Positions 24,764 to 32,244 of a stretch of 64,000 bases of DNA are shown piece by piece. The translations under genes and the position numbers were made by a program. The stretch is taken from assembly GCA_036383255.1 (NCBI GenBank), contig DASVOS010000003.1, positions 56,479 through 120,478 on the forward strand, read 5' to 3'. Numbering within the stretch: the stretch's first letter is position 1; the number at the start of each line of letters is the position of its first letter. Below the pieces are notes generated by a model, which worked only from the letters and a program-made list of their open reading frames with translations, ran no database searches and was not told where the DNA came from. The stretch is from Gammaproteobacteria bacterium (GTDB taxonomy: Bacteria > Pseudomonadota > Gammaproteobacteria > Natronospirales > REEB76).

Positions 24764-26368
24764 ATGCTTAAGCAAATCATCCTTCTTTCAGGGCCTGTGT
24801 CGTCGGGGAAAAGTAATCTCGCAAAACGACTGCGTGATCGACATGGCCTCACTGTCGTCAGTACGCGTGAGCTCATAAGGCAGCTAGAGCCCAACGTAGA
24901 ACCTGAGCGTAAAGCCATGCAGCGCGCAGGAGAGCGGCTTGATAGAAAGACTGAGGGTGGGTGGGTCGCCGAGGCAGTGGGGCGGCTGACAACGAATAAC
25001 TCAGATATTGAATATTTGGTTGTTGATGCTGTTCGAATTAGAAATCAAATTGCGGGGCTTCGTAGAGCTTATGGATCTAAAGTCATTCACATTCATCTAA
25101 CAGCCTCAGATGAAGTGCTCCGCGATAGATATTTAAAGAAACAAAGTCCAATACAAGAATTGCCAACATACGCTGATGTGCAAAAAAACGCGACAGAGCG
25201 AAATGTTAAGAAATTGGCAGAATTCGCTGACGTTGTTATAAACACTGACCGTTGTCTCCCCGAAGATATCTCCGTTCGCGCCGCAAGCCATATAGGAATA
25301 TATGGCCGTACGTTCTACCAAAACGTTGATGTACTAGTCGGCGGCCAATATGGAAGTGAAGGTAAGGGTCAAGTCGTCGCGTTTCTATCAAAGGAATATG
25401 ACTATCTAGTCAGAGTAGGTGGCCCTAATGCGGGGCACAAAGTCTGGGCATCAACAGGCTCTTACACATTCCACCATCTTCCTTCGGGGACTAGATCTTC
25501 TGACGCAAAGCTAATTATCGGAGCTGGAGCAGTACTGCGGCTTCCGGATTTACTCAAGGAAATAGCTGAGCATACCGTCAGACGAGACCGCTTGGTAATA
25601 GACCCAAATGCAATTCTAATAGAAGACGAAGACATAGTTATTGAAAAGGAGCTTGAGAAGTCAATTGGCTCGACTGCTCGTGGGGTGGGTGCAGCCACAG
25701 CGCGAAAAATCTTACGCACCATAGCAAAGCCAAAAGTGAGACTTGTTCGAAATGAGCCTGAGCTCGCCGCGTTTATGGGCGAGACTCGCGAAATATTGGA
25801 AAAAGCTCACTCCGAGGGAAAGAAGATATTGCTGGAAGGCACTCAAGGTACTGCCCTTAGCATTCATCATGGCATGTATCCTTATGTCACCTCTCGAGAT
25901 ACGACTGTAGCGGGGTGCTTAGCAGAGGCGGGAATTTCACCAGCCCGCGTACGAAAGATTGTGATGGTGTGTAGAACCTATCCAATAAGGGTGCAGAGCC
26001 CAGAGGATGGAACATCAGGGTATATGAGTCAGGAGATATCTTTGGAGGAGATTCATAAAAGATCTGGCATACCGCTCGAAGAGCTGCAAAGGATCGAAAA
26101 AACCTCTACCACTAACAAGAAACGGCGTATCGCGGAATTCGATTGGACGCTTATACGAATGGCGTCGTGTCTAAACTCTCCTACAGACATTGCTCTGACC
26201 TTTTCCGATTATTTCACCATTGAAAATCAGAAGGCTCGACGGTTTGAGCAGCTAAGCATAGAGACAATAAATTTTATTGAAGAATTAGAAAAGGTTGCAT
26301 CAGCTCCCGTTTCTCTAATATCCACGCGGTTCCACTCGCGCTCAATCATTGATAGAAGGATGTGGTAA
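24764..26368 (+). CDS. P-loop nucleotide kinase fused to PurZ-like adenylosuccinate synthetase
   Basis: 534 residues. Residues 1-175 form a nucleoside-monophosphate-kinase-like P-loop domain (Walker A GPVSSGKS, 10-17; LVVDAVRI, 85-92). Residues ~185-534 align with adenylosuccinate synthetase: GQYGSEGKGQ (194-203), RVGGPNAGHK (217-226, His225), GSTARGVG (302-309), EGTQGTALSIHHGMYPYVTS and TSTTNKKRR (447-455). Ser198 occupies the place of the catalytic Asp of PurA (GDEGKG). As I recall, that change marks phage PurZ, which acts on dGMP to give 2-amino-dAMP. At ~350 residues the domain is shorter than PurA (~430), again like PurZ. Product inferred only. Confidence 0.8.
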   Translation: MLKQIILLSGPVSSGKSNLAKRLRDRHGLTVVSTRELIRQLEPNVEPERKAMQRAGERLDRKTEGGWVAEAVGRLTTNNSDIEYLVVDAVRIRNQIAGLRRAYGSKVIHIHLTASDEVLRDRYLKKQSPIQELPTYADVQKNATERNVKKLAEFADVVINTDRCLPEDISVRAASHIGIYGRTFYQNVDVLVGGQYGSEGKGQVVAFLSKEYDYLVRVGGPNAGHKVWASTGSYTFHHLPSGTRSSDAKLIIGAGAVLRLPDLLKEIAEHTVRRDRLVIDPNAILIEDEDIVIEKELEKSIGSTARGVGAATARKILRTIAKPKVRLVRNEPELAAFMGETREILEKAHSEGKKILLEGTQGTALSIHHGMYPYVTSRDTTVAGCLAEAGISPARVRKIVMVCRTYPIRVQSPEDGTSGYMSQEISLEEIHKRSGIPLEELQRIEKTSTTNKKRRIAEFDWTLIRMASCLNSPTDIALTFSDYFTIENQKARRFEQLSIETINFIEELEKVASAPVSLISTRFHSRSIIDRRMW

Positions 26369-27031
26369 GTGCCGATATCGCAAGAAGAGTTTGTTGCAGC
26401 TTTTCCAAAGCTCTATCACATGGCTCACAAGGACAGTTGGCCATCGATACGCAAGCACGGCTTGCTCAGTACAACTGCTTTGCTTGATTTGTTTGGAATC
26501 GAGGGGGGGCCTAGAAAAGACATCGAGTCTAAACATCGCGCTGAATATATAAAAATCGAGAGCCCAAAATACGGCGTCGCGATGATACGAGACCAAAAAC
26601 CCATGAGCGATTCTGGCCTGGCGCGGTGCCTTGAGGACGGTCTTACGCCAACGAAGTGGTACCACATCCTGAATGGCAGGGTATTTATGTGGACATCTAT
26701 GGAACGACTAGAAACCTTGATGTCGGCAAGGTCCTACAAGAAAGACAAGCACCTTGTACTAGTGTTCGATTCAAAAAGGTTGATGGAGAAGCATTGGAAG
26801 TCGGTGACATTTTGCGCTATGAACAGCGGATGTACGACACCATTTGCTCACCCTCGCGGCAAGACCACGTTTATGCCTCCAGAAAAGTACCCTTACGCCG
26901 AGAATAGAAGGCGAAAGGGAAGAAGAGACGCAATCGTCGAAGTGGCGGTAGTGGGAGGCATGTCGGATATCGAGAACTGCCTAGTTGATCGACAAGTAAT
27001 TTCATATGGTCAAATCAAGTCACTAAAGTGA
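26369..27031 (+). CDS. ADP-ribosyltransferase-like protein, possible DarT-type toxin
   Basis: 220 residues; GTG start directly after the preceding TAA. LYHMAHKDSWPSIRKHGLLST (15-35) resembles the NAD-binding start of DarT/KptA-type ADP-ribosyltransferases (YH..., SIxxxGL). RVFMW (about 104) and the late acidic strand DAIVEVAVV could supply the catalytic Glu region. It belongs to an uncharacterised family I cannot name with certainty. The macro domain two genes upstream makes a DarT/DarG-like toxin and antitoxin relation attractive. The stop overlaps the next GTG (GTGA). Confidence 0.6.
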   Translation: MPISQEEFVAAFPKLYHMAHKDSWPSIRKHGLLSTTALLDLFGIEGGPRKDIESKHRAEYIKIESPKYGVAMIRDQKPMSDSGLARCLEDGLTPTKWYHILNGRVFMWTSMERLETLMSARSYKKDKHLVLVFDSKRLMEKHWKSVTFCAMNSGCTTPFAHPRGKTTFMPPEKYPYAENRRRKGRRDAIVEVAVVGGMSDIENCLVDRQVISYGQIKSLK

Positions 27032-28020
27032 GCGTGACCGTAACCAGTAAGGAACTTGTTGAAAAATCAGTGAGGGCTGCCGTTTCATCGATTGAGCTCT
27101 ATAACAAGCCTGATTTCAACTATAGAGAGGAATCATTTGCCATCTTGATGTGCACAGCATGGGAACTGCTTCTTAAGGCGAAGAAACTAGCTGATAACAA
27201 AGAAGACTTTGAGTCAATTAGTGAAATTCGCAAGAGGCTCGACCCTGAATCTGGTCAGGAACTAGTACTTCGAAAGATGAATCGTAGCGGCAATCCTATG
27301 ACGCTAGGTCTAGGATTTCTTGCCACAAAGGCACTTGAAGAAAAGTGGGATGGCTACACAAAGGAGTGTCTCGCTAATACCGAGTTGCTTATGGAATTAA
27401 GAGATAATTCTGTTCATCTTGTTAATAACGATTTGGCTTTGTCACAACAGGTTTTAGGGCTCGGATTGGCATCGCTCAAAAACTACATGTCCCTTGCCAC
27501 GCGCTGGTTTGGCGTGGATTTCTCCAAATACAATTTCTATCTGATGCCAATGAGTTTCTATCACGGTTTTGAGGCGCTAGCAGCTGGGTCAATAACTCCA
27601 ATTACGGAACAGTCAAAGAGATTTCTGGACTATTTGGCGTCAGTAAGCAAAGAGCCCACCGAAGGCTCAGATCATTACGTTTCACTTGCCATAGAGACAA
27701 AGATTATAAAAGGCAAGGGAGCTGATGGAGTTTCGGTGCGTTGGACGTCCGATCTCGCGGCACCCGCTATGAGCGTTAAAGAGGAGTCACTACTCGAGCG
27801 ATACCCCTACGATACAGCGGATCTAGTTAAAAAGCTCAAAGAACGTTACTCAGACTTTAAGCAGGACAAAAATTTCCAGAAGTACAAGACCCCGTTGTTG
27901 GACGACGAGAAGTATTGCCGGAAAAGGCTATATAACCCTAAACGCCCAAAAAGTGGTTCTAAGAGTTTCTTCAGTTCAGAGGTCTTCAAGGTTTTCGATC
28001 AGTACTACACAAAAAAATGA
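27028..28020 (+). CDS. DUF3644 protein with HEPN-like motif
   Basis: 330 residues. VEKSVRAAVSSIELYNKPDFNYREESFAILMCTAWELLLKAK is a textbook DUF3644 N-terminus. ELRDNSVHLVNN places Arg125 and His130 in the R-x4-H arrangement of HEPN ribonucleases, and I believe DUF3644 has been grouped with HEPN. The C-terminal part (~255-330) is basic and could bind nucleic acid. DUF3644 genes are repeatedly seen in defence islands. GTG start overlaps the previous stop, so it is translationally coupled to the ADP-ribosyltransferase-like gene. Confidence 0.75.
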   Translation: MSVTVTSKELVEKSVRAAVSSIELYNKPDFNYREESFAILMCTAWELLLKAKKLADNKEDFESISEIRKRLDPESGQELVLRKMNRSGNPMTLGLGFLATKALEEKWDGYTKECLANTELLMELRDNSVHLVNNDLALSQQVLGLGLASLKNYMSLATRWFGVDFSKYNFYLMPMSFYHGFEALAAGSITPITEQSKRFLDYLASVSKEPTEGSDHYVSLAIETKIIKGKGADGVSVRWTSDLAAPAMSVKEESLLERYPYDTADLVKKLKERYSDFKQDKNFQKYKTPLLDDEKYCRKRLYNPKRPKSGSKSFFSSEVFKVFDQYYTKK

Positions 28021-28041
28021 TATTCGTTAAAAGGAGTCTGG

Positions 28042-28566
28042 TTGGACGAGAAAGAGCAGAATCACGTATATCAGCGAATTGGCGAATTCGTAGTATCTTT
28101 TCAATGGATTGAAAACAAGCTGCGCGAAATCGGTTGGTTTATTCTAGATCCGGCTAGAAAAAATTGGCCACCCCAGTCTCTACGTAACCTTACTTCTGCG
28201 GATCTATACGAGCAGGTAGAGGGGTTATTTCTCGAAGCTTTGCCTAAATGCAAATTGTCCGCTGAGCTTGAGAAAGACTTCAGATCTAGGTTCCTTCAGT
28301 CCAGACATCAATTTGCTTCGCTTCGAAGAGCGAGAAATAAGATTCTCCACTCCGCTTTTATTGAGCTAAAAGCTGGCAGAGAAGTTCAAGGAATATTACG
28401 AATAGATCCGAAAGGCGAAAGGGATGCGGAAACGGGAGAAATTCTCTTCAGTGATGAAATGCTTTCGGACAAGTCCTTTGAACAAGAACTTAACGATATG
28501 GCTCATCTCGGGGTCTTCTATGGCCGTTGCTATATGCAGCTTATTGCACGATTGCCAGCTGAGTAA
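28042..28566 (+). CDS. small helical protein with RNxxxH motif (HEPN-like)
   Basis: 174 residues, predicted all-helical. The TTG start is set by AAGGAG six to eight bases upstream. LRRARNKILHSAF contains Arg98-Asn-x3-His103, the HEPN catalytic signature, in a helix as expected; a preceding long amphipathic helix (FQWIENKLREIGWFIL) fits the fold. Family otherwise unrecognised. Last gene of the AT-rich operon, 21 bases after DUF3644. It may be the partner of the DUF3644 HEPN protein or a second RNase effector. Confidence 0.6.
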   Translation: MDEKEQNHVYQRIGEFVVSFQWIENKLREIGWFILDPARKNWPPQSLRNLTSADLYEQVEGLFLEALPKCKLSAELEKDFRSRFLQSRHQFASLRRARNKILHSAFIELKAGREVQGILRIDPKGERDAETGEILFSDEMLSDKSFEQELNDMAHLGVFYGRCYMQLIARLPAE

Positions 28567-28609
28567 CAGCTGTGTTGCGTAAAGCTAGTGTCTATTGCTC
28601 AATGAAGAT

Positions 28610-28648
28610 AAAGGGGTCAGAGCCCTTTACTTTGAATTCACGGAATTC
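28610..28648. repeat. possible mobile-element scar at the right edge of the island
   Basis: AAAGGG-GTCAGAG-CCCTTT (28610-28628) is followed by GAATTC-ACG-GAATTC (28634-28648). The GGGGTCAGAGCCC wording resembles sequences I associate with ends of REP-associated IS200-like transposase genes, but no transposase is present. About 200 bases between the island and the next gene hold nothing else. Confidence 0.4.
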
Positions 28649-28776
28649 TGCTTGGGAGGAAGGCCCCAAAGGGTCATCCGTCGAATACCTGTCATCAGCA
28701 AACAATGACGTTTATCACTACCGCCGCTGGATCGCCGCCCGGATAATCGTCCCCGCCGATTGGATAGGGGATAGCG

Positions 28777-29340
28777 ATGACATCTCTGCAACTGCGTGAC
28801 GCCGCCTGCTTGGCGCTGTGGACCTGGCTCCTGGTGGACCTGCTTTGGATATTCACCAAGTACAGCCGCCGCGCCAAGAGCGCGGACCGCGGCTCGCTTT
28901 GGGGGCTGTTCGCGGTGCTTTGGATCGGCATCGCTGCCGCCATGATTCAGTCTTATAGAGCCGTCGGCGCGCTGGGGGTGCCCATGCAGCTCTTCGGCTT
29001 CGCGGTCATGGCTTTCGGCATCGGGTTCCGCTTCCTGGCGATCCATCAGCTGGGACGCCTGCACATGCCGGTGGTGGCGATCCAGGTAGACCACCCACTC
29101 ATGGACCGGGGGCTCTATTCCCGGGTGCGCCATCCGAGCTATCTCGGCGCCATCCTGGCCCTGACGGGCTTCGGCTTCGCCCTCGGCAACGGGATCTCGG
29201 CCCTGATGGTGGTCGCGGCCGCGCTCATCTCTTATGGCTATCGCATGCACGTGGAGGAGATAGCCCTGGTGGAAGGCCTGGGCGAGCGCTACGCGGACTA
29301 CCAGCGCCGCACCAAGCGCCTCATCCCCTGGATCTACTGA
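28777..29340 (+). CDS. isoprenylcysteine carboxylmethyltransferase-family membrane protein
   Basis: 187 residues with about five membrane segments. The SAM-binding C-terminal signature of the ICMT/PEMT group is clear: LMDRGLYSRVRHPSYLGAIL and GYRMHVEEIALVEGLGERYADYQRRTKRLIPWIY. Bacterial members methylate small lipids or are of unknown substrate. GC content returns to the chromosomal level here, so this gene lies outside the island. GATAGGGGATAGCG precedes the ATG. Confidence 0.8.
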   Translation: MTSLQLRDAACLALWTWLLVDLLWIFTKYSRRAKSADRGSLWGLFAVLWIGIAAAMIQSYRAVGALGVPMQLFGFAVMAFGIGFRFLAIHQLGRLHMPVVAIQVDHPLMDRGLYSRVRHPSYLGAILALTGFGFALGNGISALMVVAAALISYGYRMHVEEIALVEGLGERYADYQRRTKRLIPWIY

Positions 29341-29659
29341 TTGGGCTTCCCACCTTCTAAGCGCTGGCTTCAGGATAATAGGAGACAGACCACGGCGTCA
29401 TGACTCATGTTGAGTACGAGTGCTTTTAGGTTAAACGGGCGCGCTTCATCCTTAAGGCGTACACTCCATCCCACGCAATGCAATCAGTCTCGTCCACCAG
29501 GACTCGGCTGAGCCCACGACTACCGTCCCTCCCGCCTTAAACCCGCGTCGGTGACGATCCCTCGCCCTGCAGTATCGCGAAGCAGCCGTCTGCCGATAGC
29601 ACGCTATCGCCCCCGCCTGTGCCTCTCAAATCCATACCTTCCCTCAAGGATCATCGCCA
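29341..29659. other. 319-base intergenic region with a GGCGTACACT element
   Basis: No gene is visible. TTAAGGCGTACACTC at 29452-29466 matches the promoter element found before the two RRM cassettes (32912 and 48733). TACACT would act as -10 without a recognisable -35, as in RpoS-type promoters, giving a leader of nearly 190 bases for the gene at 29660. Confidence 0.4.
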
Positions 29660-29983
29660 ATGAACAGCTCAAACTTCGATTCGAAGAACGCCCCCAAGCA
29701 GGATGCCGGCAACGCCCCGGCGACGGCGCAGTCGACCCAGCAACCGGTCAAGGCCAACGGTGCCGGCCCCGAAGGGCAGAACACCGGCGCCACGGGCAAT
29801 GACAAGGGTGTCGAGAAGCAGGGCGCCCAGCCTCTGAAGACTGATGGCGCTGCCTCTGACAAGAGCGGCAAAGAAGCGGCCGGCAGTGACGATAACCAGG
29901 CCTCTGCTGGCACGTCGTCGGCGCCCACCGCTGGGAAAAAGGATGGCGTTGCACCGGGCCTTGCGGCTAAGTCCAACGACTGA
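29660..29983 (+). CDS. small disordered hydrophilic protein
   Basis: 107 residues made almost entirely of Ala, Gly, Ser, Asn, Asp, Gln and Lys, without hydrophobic stretches, signal peptide or Cys. Such composition is typical of hydrophilin or stress-related intrinsically disordered proteins. A good terminator directly follows and a GGCGTACACT promoter-like element lies upstream, which argues that the frame is a real gene despite its low complexity. Function unknown. Confidence 0.5.
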   Translation: MNSSNFDSKNAPKQDAGNAPATAQSTQQPVKANGAGPEGQNTGATGNDKGVEKQGAQPLKTDGAASDKSGKEAAGSDDNQASAGTSSAPTAGKKDGVAPGLAAKSND

Positions 29984-30019
29984 TTTTCCCTTGCATGGAT
30001 GCATGTGCAAGGAAGCACC

Positions 30020-30048
30020 AGCCGGCGACCCTGTCGCCGGCTTTTTTT
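30020..30048 (+). terminator. rho-independent terminator
   Basis: AGCCGGCGAC-CCT-GTCGCCGGCT, a 10-bp perfect stem, followed by a run of T residues to 30048. Ends the 29660 gene. Confidence 0.9.
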
Positions 30049-30097
30049 ATAACAAGAAATGGGAAATAGCAGGGGGACAGCCGCCCCGGTGCCCGGC

Positions 30098-30691
30098 TCA
30101 ATTGGCCTTGCAGTCGATCTTGCTGAAATCGGCGGTCCAGTTCGTCTCCCAGGTCTTGCCGCCATCGCTGGAGAAGGCCTGCTCCCAGTGCGCGGCGGTT
30201 GCGGTGATGCCGGACCAGATGAAGCGCGCCTTGATGGGCTTGTCGCGCAAGCTGGCATCGGAATAGAAGGTCCCCACGCTGCCCTTGAAGCGGCCCTTCA
30301 GCGGCGGGTCTACATTGTCGGAGGGAGAGCGGCCGTCATACCACCAGATGGACCAGATGCCGGTCTTGGGGTCATAAGTGCGTACCGATGCGCCGTAGTG
30401 GGTGCCTTTGGGCGTGCGCAGCTCGTTGTCGTCCATGTTCCCGTAGCCGCCCATGACGATCCACACCCGCTGCGTGCCCTCGTAGTCGAACCAGTCGTGG
30501 CTGTTCGCGAGCCGCTCTTTCAGCACGTGGTTGTGGATGTTCCAGCATCCGGCCCGCAGGTCGAAGGCGTGGAGGCCCGAGAGGTCATCACCCTGTTGGG
30601 CCGGCGGAAGATCCTGGGCAGCAGCACCGGGGGCTGACAGGCCCATGAAGGCGGTTGCCAGGCCGAACGTGAGCAGAGTGCGTAGAGACAT
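30098..30691 (-). CDS. exported protein, DUF1579-like lipocalin fold
   Basis: 197 residues; the signal peptide ends near PGAAAQD. The mature domain shows the pattern RAGCWNIHNHVLKERLANSHDWFDYEGTQR, GNMDDNELRTPKG, VRTYDPKTGIWSIWWYD and FIWSGITATAAHWEQAFSSDGGKTWE, found in a widespread calycin-like group annotated as DUF1579 or hypothetical. A paralogue of similar design without a signal peptide is at 50663. It lies 67 bases downstream of the HxlR regulator gene on the same strand and might be cotranscribed. Confidence 0.6.
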   Translation of the reverse strand: MSLRTLLTFGLATAFMGLSAPGAAAQDLPPAQQGDDLSGLHAFDLRAGCWNIHNHVLKERLANSHDWFDYEGTQRVWIVMGGYGNMDDNELRTPKGTHYGASVRTYDPKTGIWSIWWYDGRSPSDNVDPPLKGRFKGSVGTFYSDASLRDKPIKARFIWSGITATAAHWEQAFSSDGGKTWETNWTADFSKIDCKAN

Positions 30692-30758
30692 GGGGTTCTC
30701 CTAAAAGGGGACACCAAACACCTCATCCACTGGATCTACTGACCGGGTTTACCGGCTT

Positions 30759-31118
30759 CTAAGCCGCCGTCTTCACGTCGCGCTTCGCCAGCACGGCCGT
30801 GCGCTTGGCCTTGCCCCAGTCGCGCATGGCGATGAGCACCGGGATGAGCGAGCGCCCGAACTCCGTCAGGCTGTATTCGACCTTGGGCGGCACTTCGGCG
30901 TAGACCGTGCGCTTCACCACGCCGTCCCGTTCCAGCTCCCGCAACTGCAGCGTCAGCATGCGCTGGGTCACGCGCGGCACCTTGCGGCGCAGCTCGCCGA
31001 AGCGCTGGGTGCCGTGCATGAGGTGGAAGAGCAGCACCGCCTTCCAGCGCCCGCCGATCACCTCGAGCGTGGTCGCCACTTCGCAGTAATACCAGTCGGG
31101 CCGCGGAGCACGCGCCAT
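30759..31118 (-). CDS. HxlR-family transcriptional regulator
   Basis: 119 residues from ATG 31118, set by AGGAG seven bases upstream. [60 protein letters not shown] is the complete HxlR winged helix, including the N-terminal Cys that senses electrophiles or oxidants in QorR, HypR and YodB. It is divergent from a quinone-reductase-like gene, the arrangement of QorR, so it probably represses that gene and itself under quinone or disulfide stress. Confidence 0.88.
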   Translation of the reverse strand: MARAPRPDWYYCEVATTLEVIGGRWKAVLLFHLMHGTQRFGELRRKVPRVTQRMLTLQLRELERDGVVKRTVYAEVPPKVEYSLTEFGRSLIPVLIAMRDWGKAKRTAVLAKRDVKTAA

Positions 31119-31137
31119 AGTATTCTCCTTGATACTA
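31118..31137. promoter_or_regulatory. inverted repeat over the hxlR start, candidate operator
   Basis: TAGTAT (31118-31123) and ATACTA (31132-31137) flank eight bases that include the ribosome site of the HxlR gene. Binding here would block its own expression. Confidence 0.45.
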
Positions 31138-31151
31138 CCCCACAAAAATGT

Positions 31152-31170
31152 GCGTACTTGTCCGGTACGC
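31152..31170. promoter_or_regulatory. second inverted repeat in the divergent promoter region
   Basis: GCGTAC-TTGTCCG-GTACGC, 6-bp arms, 40 bases before the quinone-reductase start. Position and symmetry fit a winged-helix dimer operator controlling 31210. Confidence 0.45.
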
Positions 31171-31209
31171 GTGCTAGGTATAGCCTGCGCGCCCTGTCCC
31201 TGACAAGAG

Positions 31210-32187
31210 ATGCCTATGCGCGCCGCGTTCTACGAGACCCATGGCCCCGCGCGGGAAGTCCTCAAGGTCGGTGAAGCGCCGCTCCCCGAGCCCGCTCCCG
31301 GCGAGGTGCGCGTGCGCATCAAGGCCTCCGGCGTGAACCCCTCGGATGTGAAGTCGCGGCGGCGCGGCGTGAGCTATCCGCTCACCATCCCCCACAGCGA
31401 CGGCGCGGGCGTCATCGACGCGGTGGGTCCCGGCGTGGGTCCGCATCGCGTCGGCGAACGCGTGTGGCTGTGGAACGGCCAGTGGCGCCGGCCCTTCGGC
31501 ACCGCCGCGGAGTACATCGCCCTGCCCGCGAACCAGGCGGTGCCGCTGCCCGATGCGGTCTCCTTCGAGGCCGGGGCCTGTCTCGGCATCCCTTTCCTCA
31601 CCGCCTGGCGCGCCGTGCATTGGCGGCCGCTGCCTGCGGGCGCGACGCTCTTGGTGGCCGGCGGCGCCGGCGCAGTGGGGCATTACGCCGTGCAGCTGGC
31701 GCAGCGGGCGGGCTACCGCGTCATCGCCAGCGTGAGTTCGGACGAGAAGGCGGCGGTGGCCAAGGCTGCCGGCGCCGAGGCTACCGTGAACTACCGGGAG
31801 CAGGATCTGGCGGAAGCGGCGCGCCGCTTCTCCGGCGGGGCGGGCGTGGACCGCATCATCGAGGTCAACCTCGCCGCCAACGCGGGACTCTACGGCAAGT
31901 ACCTGCGCCGCGACGGCTCGGTGGTCGTGTACGGCTCGGACGACTGGGCCGATCCCCTGCCGCTCCATGCCTGGCTGCTCCACGGCGTCGAGCTCGCCAT
32001 CTTCATCGTCTATGAGCTGTCGCCGGCGGTGCGCGCCCAGGCCATCGCGGGCGCGCAGGCCGCCCTCGCGGACCCGAAGTTCCAGCACCGCATCGCGGCG
32101 CGCTTCCCCCTGGAGCGCATCGCCGAGGCGCACGAGGCGGTCGAATCCGGCAAGCTCATCGGCAACGTGGTCGTGACCTTGGATTAG
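31210..32187 (+). CDS. quinone reductase-like medium-chain dehydrogenase
   Basis: 325 residues, zinc-free MDR family. [31 protein letters not shown] is the usual NADPH:quinone oxidoreductase start, and the nucleotide-binding loop is [16 protein letters not shown]. The NPSD motif precedes the missing zinc ligands. It should reduce quinones or enals with NADPH in the cytosol. It is divergently paired with the HxlR regulator, with two candidate operators between, so induction by electrophiles is likely. An alternative ATG lies at 31216. Confidence 0.85.
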   Translation: MPMRAAFYETHGPAREVLKVGEAPLPEPAPGEVRVRIKASGVNPSDVKSRRRGVSYPLTIPHSDGAGVIDAVGPGVGPHRVGERVWLWNGQWRRPFGTAAEYIALPANQAVPLPDAVSFEAGACLGIPFLTAWRAVHWRPLPAGATLLVAGGAGAVGHYAVQLAQRAGYRVIASVSSDEKAAVAKAAGAEATVNYREQDLAEAARRFSGGAGVDRIIEVNLAANAGLYGKYLRRDGSVVVYGSDDWADPLPLHAWLLHGVELAIFIVYELSPAVRAQAIAGAQAALADPKFQHRIAARFPLERIAEAHEAVESGKLIGNVVVTLD

Positions 32188-32244
32188 GGGAGCCCGGAGC
32201 TTAATATCGGTGCTCCGGCAGAAGGGAAACGGGCGGAGCACTCT

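Noticed and set aside
23181..28776. attL/attR direct repeats or an integrase for the AT-rich island
   Set aside because: Comparing both flanks by eye shows no shared repeat, no tRNA and no recombinase gene.
28572..28799. 75-residue frame between the island and the ICMT-like gene
   Set aside because: Weak start, crosses the repeat scar and overlaps the next gene in another frame without any family-like sequence.
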